Positions 1-6,881 of a DNA stretch of 7,204 nucleotides are shown piece after piece. The DNA lies in NCBI GenBank assembly GCA_002495225.1, contig DAEF01000163.1, forward strand, positions 1-7,204. The letters run 5' to 3'. The translations under genes were made by a program, and so were the position numbers. Source of the stretch: Methanoregulaceae archaeon UBA288. GTDB taxonomy: Archaea; Halobacteriota; Methanomicrobia; Methanomicrobiales; Methanospirillaceae. Under the pieces are notes generated by a model. It worked only from the letters and a program-made list of their open reading frames with translations, did not search any database and had not been told where the DNA came from. Within the stretch, counting starts at the first letter, position 1. The number at the start of each line of letters is the position of its first letter.

Positions 1-1918
1 CACCCTTGTAGAACTTGGTGAAGAACTCAACATAGTGAAGACGGATCGAGTGCAGCCCGCCGCCGAGGATGCCCAGGACGGTGTTCAGCGCGTGGCCGAA
101 CAGAAACACGACGATGCCGACGATGATCAGCACGATGCCGACCGGTGTCAGGTTCTCGAGCGCCGGTCCGATCATCATTCCGATCGAGATGTAGTTCACG
201 ACCATGGCGATCGCGACCGACGAGAGGCCGACCGCGACGAGACGGGCAAAGCTGAGCACGTGCGAGATGACCGTGGGCGCCTCGACGAGCTCGAACGCGT
301 TGTCCAGCCCGATCGCGACGAGTCCATACAGGATCATCACGATACCGACGAGACCGGCCGGGCGGAGCCCGATGGGCTGAACAACGTTGCCCAGCGTGGT
401 CAGGTCGAGCATGTACGGGATCGGGAACATCGACCAGATCACGACGAGAAGGCCCCACAGAAATGCTATCCAGCCGGTCTGGGCGATCATCGCCTTGGTC
501 CGGTGGGTCCCGTGGTCCATCCTCGAGTGGTTTATCAATGAGATAATCCGCCCGAGCGTGATGTACAGGATGCCGATCCAGACCGAGACGATCAGCAGGG
601 CCGCCGCATCGGGCCCGTGTCCGTGTTCGCCGCCGCCGATGTTCAGGTGGCGGGAGAAGACGAGCGGCTTCCAGGGAAGGGCGAACCCGAGGAACTCCGA
701 GTAGAGCACGCCGAAGATGATCGATGAGATCGAGGCGTTCCGCAGGTTGTTGAGCAGCAGTGTCCAGCCCTCGGTCTTGAGATACCTCCGCCCAAGCAGA
801 GCGACCGCGAGCAGTATGATGCCGTACCCGACGTCCCCCAGTATGATACCGAAGAAGATCGGGAAGACGATCGAGACCATGAGCGTCGGATCGATCTCGC
901 GGTAGTCCGGACGCGAGTAGACGTCCATGAACATCTCGGCCGGGTGCGCGAACGACGGGTTGTTGAACTCAACCGGGACGCTGTCGTGCTCGAAGTCGAT
1001 CGGGAGCTCCTCGATGTGGATCTTACCACTCGTTACCCTCTCGAGCGAGGCTCTGATCTCGGCGGCCTCGTCCTTTGGCACCCATCCCTCGGCCACAAAC
1101 GCCTGGTCCGTCACCGCGAATCGGAGCGGGGCCTCTGCCTGCTCGACATCGGCCGTCAGGAGTTCGTCGGCCGCGAGCAGGAAGGAAGCATGGATCTCAT
1201 TGAGTCCCTGAAGCTGCCGCTCGATCCCCTCGAGCTCCTTCGTGATAGAGGCATGCTCTTCCCGGTACTTCGCGATAGCGTCTGCGGCCATTCCGGACTC
1301 GCTCGGAACTGCAACGGGTGAGAACCCGGCGTCCTGGAGCTGCCGCTCGACCTCCTCGCGGTTCGCGAGCGGCGTGAAGACGGCGATGAAACCGCCTTTC
1401 TTCCCGCCGGTGTATTCCTTCTCGTGGGGGGCCGCGATCGCGACATCGGCCGGGACGTGCCCGGCAAAGACCGCGAGGTTCTCGTACCCCCGGTAGAGGT
1501 CCATCGGGACAGGGAGGGCGGCGAACGGCTCGAGCTCGGCGATGCGGGCTTCGAGCTCCCGCAACCGTGTCTCGAGCCGCGTGCGCCGTGCGGCGAGCTC
1601 GTCGGCCTGTGCATCGAGCTCGGGGAGCTCTGTATGGATCTGTCGCCGGAGCTCCGATCCCGAGACCCGGCGGGCCGCGGGAATCCCGTCGGACTCGACG
1701 CCAAAGGCGCTCGAGGCCGCACGGATCGTGAGAAGATCGACCGAGGCCTCGGTCGCGCCGTCAAGCGGCATGCCGAGCTTGAACCCGGCGTACTCATCCT
1801 GGCCGACGAAGTCCTCGATGTGAAAGTGCCGGCCCCGGTAGAGCTCGGCGATCACGGGCCCCATCTGTTCCTTGGTGCCCGCGATCAATAGCCTGCTCAT
1901 CTGCTCCGGGGCGAGCAT
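1..1918 (-). CDS. ahaI: A-type ATP synthase subunit I (a-subunit, membrane stator), 3' end outside window
   Basis: This is the membrane stator subunit of the A1Ao ATP synthase. It forms the two half-channels for H+ or Na+ next to the rotor ring and anchors the peripheral stalks. 639 codons are visible with no stop; the family is slightly longer, so probably only 10-20 residues are missing. The cytoplasmic half (to about residue 335) has two coiled-coil arms, about 83-124 and 210-245, rich in E, L, A and R. The membrane half starts near residue 346. SFARLVAVGL (R559) matches the essential channel arginine of V-type a-subunits (yeast R735). The end, GHALN at 608-612 and RLHYVEFFTKFYKG at 626-639, matches the conserved C-terminal helix with the second arginine (yeast R799). 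ATG 1918 is preferred because GGAGTG (1925-1930) lies 6 bases upstream; ATG 1900 has a GGAG only 3 bases away. It starts 15 bases after subunit H, so the two are surely co-transcribed. Identity is secure; residue equivalences are from memory. Confidence 0.95.
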   Translation of the reverse strand, partial: MLAPEQMSRLLIAGTKEQMGPVIAELYRGRHFHIEDFVGQDEYAGFKLGMPLDGATEASVDLLTIRAASSAFGVESDGIPAARRVSGSELRRQIHTELPELDAQADELAARRTRLETRLRELEARIAELEPFAALPVPMDLYRGYENLAVFAGHVPADVAIAAPHEKEYTGGKKGGFIAVFTPLANREEVERQLQDAGFSPVAVPSESGMAADAIAKYREEHASITKELEGIERQLQGLNEIHASFLLAADELLTADVEQAEAPLRFAVTDQAFVAEGWVPKDEAAEIRASLERVTSGKIHIEELPIDFEHDSVPVEFNNPSFAHPAEMFMDVYSRPDYREIDPTLMVSIVFPIFFGIILGDVGYGIILLAVALLGRRYLKTEGWTLLLNNLRNASISSIIFGVLYSEFLGFALPWKPLVFSRHLNIGGGEHGHGPDAAALLIVSVWIGILYITLGRIISLINHSRMDHGTHRTKAMIAQTGWIAFLWGLLVVIWSMFPIPYMLDLTTLGNVVQPIGLRPAGLVGIVMILYGLVAIGLDNAFELVEAPTVISHVLSFARLVAVGLSSVAIAMVVNYISIGMMIGPALENLTPVGIVLIIVGIVVFLFGHALNTVLGILGGGLHSIRLHYVEFFTKFYKG

Positions 1919-1924
1919 CAGGGA

Positions 1925-1930
1925 CACTCC
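1925..1930 (-). promoter_or_regulatory. Ribosome binding site of subunit I
   Basis: On the minus strand this reads GGAGTG, 6 bases before ATG 1918. It sits in the 15-base gap after the subunit H stop and decides the start of subunit I in favour of 1918 over the in-frame ATG at 1900. Confidence 0.6.
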
Positions 1931-1933
1931 GTC

Positions 1934-2263
1934 TCAGGCGCCGGCATCGAGGGCTCCCTTGAGGCGGGTGACGAGAAGGGCGACTGCGCCGTCCATGTTC
2001 CGGCGGCCCCGTTCCCTGAGCTCGGCCGCCCGGGCCTCGCCGGTCTTGATGATCTCGGCATGGCGGCGGTCCGCCTCGGCGTGAGCCTCTGCGAGCTTCT
2101 GCTTGCGGTACTCTTCGGCGTTCATGGTCGCCTTCGCGATCAGGTTGTCGGCCTCGAACTCGGCGTTTTGAACGTTCTTCCGCCGCTCGGTCTCGGCCTG
2201 ACTGATCACAGCCTTATACTCGTCCTCCGCCTTCTTGATGCTCTCTAACACCTCTATCTTCAT
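1934..2263 (-). CDS. ahaH: A-type ATP synthase subunit H (peripheral stalk)
   Basis: A 109-residue, highly charged, almost entirely helical protein that begins MKIEVLESIKKAEDEYK and continues as one long heptad-like coiled coil rich in A, E, K and R to about residue 95. This is the usual size and composition of subunit H (called G in some nomenclatures) of archaeal A1Ao synthases. It pairs with subunit E to form the peripheral stalks linking the catalytic head to the cytoplasmic domain of subunit I, acting as an elastic stator. It has no cysteines and no membrane segment, so it is a soluble cytoplasmic protein. ATG 2263 is well supported by GGAGGG just upstream. It is the first gene of the ATP synthase operon, followed after 15 bases by subunit I, which is the common archaeal order (H-I-K-E-C-F-A-B-D). 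Sequence alone would only say coiled coil; the neighbour makes the assignment firm. Confidence 0.93.
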   Translation of the reverse strand: MKIEVLESIKKAEDEYKAVISQAETERRKNVQNAEFEADNLIAKATMNAEEYRKQKLAEAHAEADRRHAEIIKTGEARAAELRERGRRNMDGAVALLVTRLKGALDAGA

Positions 2264-2267
2264 CCAA

Positions 2268-2273
2268 CCCTCC
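2268..2273 (-). promoter_or_regulatory. Ribosome binding site of the ATP synthase operon
   Basis: On the minus strand this reads GGAGGG inside AAGGAGGGTTGG, directly before ATG 2263 (5 bases after GGAGG). It is the strongest SD in the left half of the window, as expected for an abundant complex. Confidence 0.75.
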
Positions 2274-2301
2274 TTACACAGTATAAGTTGGCGAAAACCG
2301 T

Positions 2302-2310
2302 CATATTAAG
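2302..2310 (-). promoter_or_regulatory. TATA-like box of the ATP synthase operon
   Basis: On the minus strand this reads CTTAATATG, an AT-rich island in otherwise GC-rich DNA, preceded by a purine-rich stretch (ACAAACA) that could serve as the TFB recognition element. Its centre is near 2306, so initiation about 25-27 bases downstream would fall near 2280 and give a leader of about 17 bases that still contains the SD. A second AT-rich site (ACTTATAC, about 2281-2288) is closer to the start and would leave too little leader. The 84-base gap 2264-2347 holds nothing else I can identify. Predicted from spacing, not measured. Confidence 0.55.
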
Positions 2311-2347
2311 TGTTTGTATTCTGTGTTCGGCTCGCACGGCGGCCCGT

Positions 2348-2815
2348 TCAGACCCCGACCCGCAGGCCCGGCAACAACCGGATCCGGAGACCGGGCGATC
2401 CGCCCTCGACCTCGACTCCTCCCGCGACGCTCCTGAGGACGAGCCCGGCAAACTCGTCGGCCCCGCAGAGCACATCCTGCTCGGGGTGCGTCCCCCGCTG
2501 GATCCCGCAGGCGATGCGGATCGCCGGGCCGGCCGAGACCACGACCGGGAGCCGGCGGGAGCCCGGGTGATTTTTCGGGAGGACGACGAGCGGGAGGCCG
2601 TACCGGCGCACGAGCTCGATCAGCATCAGGGCCGGGGCGAGCGGCCCGCCGCCCGGCGCCGAGGACGCGACCAGGTCGTCGGGCTCCAGGCCCTGCACGA
2701 CCTCACCCTCGACGGTCTCGATGCAGAGCGGCAGGAGCCGGAGCGCCCGGGCCACCGCGAGAAACGAGGAGGCCCCCTCGATCACGAGGAAACCGTCGGT
2801 GAGGGGATAGAACAT
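2348..2815 (-). CDS. Conserved-looking hypothetical protein of 155 residues
   Basis: I do not recognise this family. It is a complete frame with the GC-rich third-position usage of its neighbours, starting MFYPLTDGFLVIEG at ATG 2815 and ending RLLPGLRVGV. The composition is that of a small soluble alpha/beta protein: alternating hydrophobic strands (CIETVEGEVV at 31-40, LPLVVLP at 74-80, LPVVVSAG at 89-96) with short helices between, and no signal peptide or clear membrane segment. The most motif-like part is residues 82-117: NHPGSRR, then IRIACGI, then RGTHPEQDVLC, containing H83, C103, H110 and C117. These could be an active site or metal ligands, but that is speculation. The start has no good SD and lies 10 bases after the stop of the zinc-ribbon gene, so it is probably read from that gene's transcript by coupling. 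It ends before the ATP synthase promoter and is likely not part of that operon. Confidence 0.75.
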   Translation of the reverse strand: MFYPLTDGFLVIEGASSFLAVARALRLLPLCIETVEGEVVQGLEPDDLVASSAPGGGPLAPALMLIELVRRYGLPLVVLPKNHPGSRRLPVVVSAGPAIRIACGIQRGTHPEQDVLCGADEFAGLVLRSVAGGVEVEGGSPGLRIRLLPGLRVGV

Positions 2816-2825
2816 CGGCGGGGCG

Positions 2826-2978
2826 TCAGACCGCCTCGACCGAGTCCGACTGGCACGAGGGGCAGACCGGGTGTTTGCCCACCCCTTCGAAGGACTCGCC
2901 GCAGTCCCGGCAGCGGAACCGCTTGCCTTTCACGCGCTCGTCGTACTCGACATCCATGGGTCCGCCTACGCTGCACAT
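2826..2978 (-). CDS. Small zinc-ribbon protein (50 residues, or 43 from ATG 2957)
   Basis: A very small protein built around one zinc ribbon: FRCRDCGESF followed 12 residues later by CPSC, i.e. CX2C-X12-CX2C (C23, C26, C39, C42 in the 50-residue form). The core begins MDVEYDERVKGKRF and the tail is QSDSVEAV. Four such cysteines normally bind one Zn2+ (or iron in rubredoxin-like folds) and make a nucleic-acid or protein contact; the basic stretch RVKGKRFRCR before the first pair fits this. Two starts are possible. ATG 2978 has GGTGATCC (2984-2991), complementary to the 16S 3' tail, 5 bases upstream, so I prefer it. ATG 2957 has only a weak GGCGGA. The gene follows the secretion pair after about 100 bases and precedes the 155-residue gene by 10 bases. 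The target is unknown. It is the sort of gene automatic callers drop because of its size. Confidence 0.8.
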   Translation of the reverse strand: MCSVGGPMDVEYDERVKGKRFRCRDCGESFEGVGKHPVCPSCQSDSVEAV

Positions 2979-2983
2979 CTACA

Positions 2984-2991
2984 GGATCACC
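2984..2991 (-). promoter_or_regulatory. Ribosome binding site of the zinc-ribbon gene
   Basis: On the minus strand this reads GGTGATCC, eight bases matching the complement of the archaeal 16S 3' end, 5 bases before ATG 2978. It argues for the longer 50-residue product. A TATA-like ATCCTTATCC about 25-30 bases further upstream (around 3013-3022) would give a transcript that just includes this site. Confidence 0.55.
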
Positions 2992-3032
2992 GTGCCAGCA
3001 TCGGCCCTCCACCGGGATAAGGATATCGGGGT

Positions 3033-3072
3033 GCCCCTGTCGCCCTCCGACATTCGAGAGAGGGGGAGGGGC
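3033..3072 (-). terminator. Possible 3' hairpin after the secretion pair
   Basis: Just past the stop codon of the membrane protein there is an interrupted inverted repeat. The outer arms are GCCCCT (3033-3038) and AGGGGC (3067-3072), the inner arms CCCTC (3043-3047) and GAGGG (3060-3064), with a 12-base loop and a small internal loop. It could end or stabilise the upstream mRNA. No T-rich tract follows on the minus strand, which archaeal terminators usually need, so an RNA-stability element or chance GC-rich pairing are alternatives. Confidence 0.3.
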
Positions 3073-3078
3073 TCGTCC

Positions 3079-5028
3079 TCAGACGGGCAGGGGCGGCGAT
3101 GCGACCGTGTTGAACGCGATCAGCCCGACGAGGAGCATGATACATGCGTGCTTGACCCCGGATTTGACCGACGACTCTCCCATCTGCCCGGCGATCAGGC
3201 CCGAGAAGAAGCCCATGATCAGGACGGCGTGGTAGAGCATCACCTGGAGCAGGCCGAGCGGCAGGTCGCCGAGGCCGGAGAAGGCCCCGCCTGCCTGCGC
3301 GGCCCCGGCCGTGTCGATCTTGGCGAGCTCGCTCAGGAACTGTGCGTTCAGGACCGCTATCACGAAGATGAAGACCAGGAACGAGAGGTAGATGATCGCG
3401 ACGTAGATGAACATCTCCCCGAGCCGCTCCTTCTTGAGCACCTCCGACATCCGCGTGTCCGAGGCCGCGATGTTCAGGACCTGGTTGATCATGGCGGAGT
3501 ATTCCGACGCTCTCGTGATCAGAACGACCATTCGCGCGATGATCGGGGTTTTGATCCTGTCGCCGAAGTGGAGCAGCGCCTCGGAGAAGTTCGCTCCCCA
3601 TTCCATGTCCCGGTTGATCCTTTTTATCTCGTGCGAGAGCACGCCGAGGTTCGCGCTCTGCATAATCCCCAGCGCCTGCCCGACGGTCAGGCCGACCTGG
3701 TTGATCCCGGCCATCCGGTCGAGGAACTCCGGGATGGAGGCCTCGATCCCCGAGAGACGACGACGCCAGACCTCGTAGAAGATCGCATACGGCAACAGGA
3801 TGATCAGCAGACCGATCACGATGTGGTCGTCGATCGCCCCGATATAGGCCTCGAGGTTGCCGATCCACTGGATCCGGGTGATCATGAAGATCATGTACCC
3901 GACCCCGATCGGAGTCGTGAGAAAGAGGACACGGACGGGCTTGGAGGTGAACGCCTTGAGCGGGTCCCGGAGGAACCGCCGGACCCCCGCCGCCTGGTCG
4001 TACTTGACGAGCCGGGCAAAGAGCGACTCCTCGCCGCCGACCGCGTTGATCGTGACGTCCGAGAACTCCTGCCAGTCCTTCTTCCGGGTCGACGTGGTGA
4101 CGCCTTCGGTCTTGATCGAGACCAGGTCGATCATGACCATGAAGATCGTGGTCCCGACCGGGAGCATCAGGTAGATCACGGCCACGAGCTGGTTCACGGC
4201 CGCACCCCCCATCATCCCCATCACGACCATGATGATGATCAGGAAGAGCGGGCCCGCGACGAAGAGCGTGACGTACGACTCGGAGACCATCGCGAGGAAC
4301 CCGAGGAAATTCTTCTGCTCGTACCGTGCATCCTCCTGGAAGAGGTGGACCCGCCCCTCGAGGAAGTCGGCCATGTCGCCGCCGGACTCGATCACCGAGA
4401 GGAGGTCCTGGAGGAAGTCCTTGAGCTTGTTCGACGGGGTGGTCATGTGGAGCTGCCGGATCGCGGAGACCACGTCAAGCCCGAAGAAGTCGGCGTCCCG
4501 GACGATCTGGCGGAACTCGAGCGCGATCTCGCCGTAGATGTTCGCGTTCTCCGAGAGCGACCGGAAGATGACCAGGAGCTCGGCGCCTCCCTTGCGCATC
4601 GCGTACATGTACGCGACCGCGTTGTGGAGGGTCATGTTGATCTTGGAGGCACGCATCCCCTTGGTGATCGCGGGCCACTGCAGCGCGATCATGTAGGTGA
4701 TTGCGGCCGCGAGCAGCGCGCCGATCAAGGCGCCGGCCACCTGCGTGATCAGGGACATCGGTATCGGCCCGACCATGTACGGCATGTGGACCGGGGTCGG
4801 GTTCGTGAACGAGGATCCCTTCGCCTGGGTGAAGGCGATGACGAAGCCCGTCGCGATGTACCCGACCACGAGGAAGACGAGCGCGACCACGCCCGAGGCC
4901 ATGATCGCGTTCGAGAGGTACCGCTCGACAGTGACCCCCGACCGGGTCGAGATCAGGTCCGCGTTCAGCCGCTGGAACCGTGTCGGATCCTTGGCCACCC
5001 ACGCCTGGACCTGCCGTCCGAAGATCAC
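3079..5028 (-). CDS. FlaJ/TadC-like platform protein of a type IV pilus-like system (type II secretion F family)
   Basis: A 649-residue polytopic inner-membrane protein acting as the platform turned or driven by its ATPase partner during filament assembly. It has the duplicated archaeal FlaJ architecture. Hydrophobic spans lie at about 41-66 and 86-116, then a first cytoplasmic F domain at about 130-230, spans at about 250-300, 365-385 and 402-420, a second F domain at about 433-530 (FLDRMAGINQVGLTVGQAL onward), and three final spans at about 540-562, 592-614 and 627-643. That makes about nine spans. Archaellum FlaJ proteins are usually around 550-580 residues, so this one is long; the extra length seems to lie in the N-terminal spans and the stretch around 565-590 rich in A and G. 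The start is GTG 5028, the only start codon before an in-frame stop upstream; it overlaps the ATPase stop by 4 bases (GTGA), so the two are translationally coupled. Archaellum, adhesive pilus or secretion use cannot be told apart here. Confidence 0.9.
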   Translation of the reverse strand: MIFGRQVQAWVAKDPTRFQRLNADLISTRSGVTVERYLSNAIMASGVVALVFLVVGYIATGFVIAFTQAKGSSFTNPTPVHMPYMVGPIPMSLITQVAGALIGALLAAAITYMIALQWPAITKGMRASKINMTLHNAVAYMYAMRKGGAELLVIFRSLSENANIYGEIALEFRQIVRDADFFGLDVVSAIRQLHMTTPSNKLKDFLQDLLSVIESGGDMADFLEGRVHLFQEDARYEQKNFLGFLAMVSESYVTLFVAGPLFLIIIMVVMGMMGGAAVNQLVAVIYLMLPVGTTIFMVMIDLVSIKTEGVTTSTRKKDWQEFSDVTINAVGGEESLFARLVKYDQAAGVRRFLRDPLKAFTSKPVRVLFLTTPIGVGYMIFMITRIQWIGNLEAYIGAIDDHIVIGLLIILLPYAIFYEVWRRRLSGIEASIPEFLDRMAGINQVGLTVGQALGIMQSANLGVLSHEIKRINRDMEWGANFSEALLHFGDRIKTPIIARMVVLITRASEYSAMINQVLNIAASDTRMSEVLKKERLGEMFIYVAIIYLSFLVFIFVIAVLNAQFLSELAKIDTAGAAQAGGAFSGLGDLPLGLLQVMLYHAVLIMGFFSGLIAGQMGESSVKSGVKHACIMLLVGLIAFNTVASPPLPV

Positions 5029-6686
5029 ACGATCGCCTGCCGGAGGTCGTCAAGGTGATCCATCACGCTTCCCGCGTCGATGTAATAACTCTGGAAGATC
5101 CGGGATACCGATTTATAGTCGCGGATGCGCTGCTCGTGCATCGCGATCAGGAGGCGCTTCCTCACCTCGATCTCGGCATCGAGCTGCTCGCGGGTCCACC
5201 CGCGCTTCTCGGTGATCGAGGCGTAGACCTGGGAGCGGCCCGTGTAGTTGAGCAGGTCGCGGACCGGGTCGTAGGTGAAGACGTTGTTGACACGGAGGTT
5301 CCCGGTCGACGGGTCGATCCCGATCACCTCGACGATCTCCTGGCAGCGGCGGACCCGGGCCGTCCCCTGGTAGATCAGGGCCTGGATCGAGATGATATTC
5401 AGGGCCTGGAGCATGTTCCGCGGGACATTGAGCGGCTCGGACTCGAGGCGGTGGATCGCGGCATCGACCGAGCCCGCGTGCATGGTCGAGAAGGTCGTGT
5501 GCCCCGTGTTCATCGCCTGGAAGAGGGTCTGGGCCTCTTTGCCGCGGACCTCGCCGACCAGGATGTACTCGGGCCGCTGCCGCATCGCGGACTTCAGCAG
5601 CGCGAACATGTCGATCGTCGCGCCGGCCTCTGCCACGGACTCGCGCGTCACCGACGCGATCCAGTTGTCGTGGTAGAGCGTGACCTCGCGCGTGTCCTCG
5701 ATCGAGATCACCTTCGCGAGCGGGGTGATGAAGAGCGAGACCGCGTTGAGGGAGGTCGTTTTGCCCGATGCCGTGCCGCCGATGAAGATCAGGGACTTGT
5801 TGTTCTCTATCGCGAACCAGAAGTAGACGAGCGCCTCGGGGTTGAAAGTGTGGTGCTCCATCAGCTCGATCGGGGTGAACGGCTCCTCGCGGAACTTGCG
5901 GATCGTGAACGAGGTGCCACGGGTCGTCACCTCCTTGCCGAGCGTCAGCTGCAGGCGCGAGCCGTCCGGAAGGGTCGCGTCGATCATGGGGTTCCCGATC
6001 GAGACGTGCTTGCCTGAGCGCTGCGCGAGCTTGATGGCGAGCGAGATGAGCGCCTCTTCGTCGAAGCGGATGTTCGTCCTGATGTTCCGGAATTTCCGAT
6101 GGTACAGGAAGATCGGGACCTCGTTGCCGTCGCAGGAGATGTCCTCGATGTTCGGGTCCTTCATCAGCGGTTCGATGCGCGACCAGCCGATGAAGTTGCG
6201 GATCAGGAAGTACCGGAGTTTGAAGAGCGGGATCGGCTCGAGCTCGATCCCGTACTCCTCGAAGAGCCCCTCCATCTTTCGGAAGAGGAGGATCCGCTTG
6301 TCCTCGTCGATCTCGGCATCGGTCAGGATCAGGACGTCGCGCAGGTCCTCGAAGACCCGCTCGATCAGCTCGTATTCGAAGGGGGTGAGCGTCGGCTCGT
6401 AGAGGATGTACTCTTCCTGCTTGGTCCGCCGGTTGAAGACGATGTTCACCTGGGAGCAGCCCTCGTCGACCCAGTACTGCTCGATCATGTCGTACTCCTC
6501 GGGGAGCACGCGGTCGACGAGCGAGCCGTGGACGGACGGGTCATACTCGACGATCGGCGCCTCGGGCTTGGTCCGGGCGAGCAGCCGGCCCCGTTCCTTC
6601 GGGGCCGCCATGGGCCGGGCATCCGGCGGCGGTGTGAGGATGCGCGGCTCCTCCTGCTTCTTTTTTTTCAGAAACGGCAACTCCAC
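5025..6686 (-). CDS. FlaI/GspE-like secretion ATPase of a type IV pilus-like system
   Basis: A 553-residue hexameric AAA+-like ATPase that powers assembly by the adjacent platform protein at the cytoplasmic face. All family motifs are intact (numbering from GTG 6686): Walker A GGTASGKTT 303-311, Asp box IEDTRE 329-334, Walker B ILVGEVRG 375-382, and His box GHTTFSTMHAGS 395-406. The N-terminal domain holds WSRIEPLMKDPNIEDISCDG (about 168-187), typical of archaeal FlaI/GspE2 proteins. The length fits that family. I choose GTG 6686 because GGAGGT (6696-6701) lies 9 bases upstream, giving an N-terminus of VELPFLKKKK. A TTG at 6740 would add 18 residues rich in S, P and G and has no SD. A run of eight A (6661-6668) falls in codons 7-9. 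No pilin or accessory gene accompanies the pair. The divergent KaiC-like gene is the only possible partner in view. Family certain; filament type unknown. Confidence 0.92.
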   Translation of the reverse strand: MELPFLKKKKQEEPRILTPPPDARPMAAPKERGRLLARTKPEAPIVEYDPSVHGSLVDRVLPEEYDMIEQYWVDEGCSQVNIVFNRRTKQEEYILYEPTLTPFEYELIERVFEDLRDVLILTDAEIDEDKRILLFRKMEGLFEEYGIELEPIPLFKLRYFLIRNFIGWSRIEPLMKDPNIEDISCDGNEVPIFLYHRKFRNIRTNIRFDEEALISLAIKLAQRSGKHVSIGNPMIDATLPDGSRLQLTLGKEVTTRGTSFTIRKFREEPFTPIELMEHHTFNPEALVYFWFAIENNKSLIFIGGTASGKTTSLNAVSLFITPLAKVISIEDTREVTLYHDNWIASVTRESVAEAGATIDMFALLKSAMRQRPEYILVGEVRGKEAQTLFQAMNTGHTTFSTMHAGSVDAAIHRLESEPLNVPRNMLQALNIISIQALIYQGTARVRRCQEIVEVIGIDPSTGNLRVNNVFTYDPVRDLLNYTGRSQVYASITEKRGWTREQLDAEIEVRKRLLIAMHEQRIRDYKSVSRIFQSYYIDAGSVMDHLDDLRQAIV

Positions 6687-6695
6687 CGTAGACCG

Positions 6696-6701
6696 ACCTC
6701 C
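6696..6701 (-). promoter_or_regulatory. Ribosome binding site that fixes the secretion ATPase start
   Basis: On the minus strand this reads GGAGGT, followed by CGG and six more bases before GTG 6686. It is the best SD match in the window and lies inside the longer frame that would begin at TTG 6740, which is why the shorter protein is preferred. Confidence 0.65.
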
Positions 6702-6762
6702 AGCCGCCCGGGGTTCTGGAACGGGCGACGACTCTGTCAAGGTTGAGATCTGTCTTTCGTTC

Positions 6763-6770
6763 TACATTAA
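6763..6770 (-). promoter_or_regulatory. Candidate TATA-like box for the secretion pair
   Basis: On the minus strand this reads TTAATGTA. Initiation about 25 bases downstream would fall near 6740 and give a leader of about 54 bases containing the GGAGGT site. A second AT-rich stretch (AAAAACATAA, about 6779-6788) is an alternative. The predicted initiation point falls almost on the TTG at 6740, so a leaderless TTG start cannot be wholly excluded. Confidence 0.35.
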
Positions 6771-6840
6771 CCATCCGTTATGTTTTTGCAGGAATGGGAT
6801 GGGCATGTGCCTCCCTCTGACAAGCCATCGCCTTTCACAA

Positions 6841-6850
6841 CCTTTATTGA
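6841..6850 (+). promoter_or_regulatory. Candidate TATA-like box for the KaiC-like gene
   Basis: CCTTTATTGA is the only AT-rich box at a suitable distance from the plus-strand gene. Initiation about 25 bases downstream, near 6870, would give a very short leader that begins at or just before the SD. The 195 bases between the two divergent genes (6687-6881) thus hold both promoters; apart from an imperfect dyad at 6796-6815 I see nothing else there. Confidence 0.4.
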
Positions 6851-6869
6851 CGCATCGGGTGACTATCAT

Positions 6870-6875
6870 GGAGTG
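6870..6875 (+). promoter_or_regulatory. Ribosome binding site of the KaiC-like gene
   Basis: GGAGTG, 6 bases before GTG 6882, the same motif and spacing as for ATP synthase subunit I. It favours GTG 6882 over ATG 6903, whose nearest GGAGG (6884-6888) is 14 bases away. Confidence 0.5.
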
Positions 6876-6881
6876 GAGCGC

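Noticed and set aside
27..1797. Several minus- and plus-strand frames in the first 1.8 kb
   Set aside because: All lie in the wrong frames of subunit I, which is open without interruption from 1918 to the left edge and carries the conserved channel arginines. Spot translation at seven places showed no frameshift.
2288..3235. A 315-codon plus-strand frame across the 155-residue gene, the zinc-ribbon gene and the ATP synthase promoter
   Set aside because: Its translation is R/D/P/G-rich low-information sequence that spans three separate features on the other strand, including an AT-rich promoter.
2875..5058. A 727-codon plus-strand open frame opposite the platform protein
   Set aside because: It is rich in D, R, H, E and P, the signature of a GC-rich antisense frame, with no domain or SD. 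The minus-strand frame has clear F domains and membrane spans.
4980..6017. A 345-codon plus-strand frame opposite the secretion ATPase
   Set aside because: It is antisense to intact Walker A, Walker B and His-box motifs and shows only the charged composition of an antisense frame.
6541..6774. A 77-codon minus-strand frame starting MVNVERKTDLN
   Set aside because: It overlaps the secretion ATPase start in another frame, has no recognisable domain, and ends within it.
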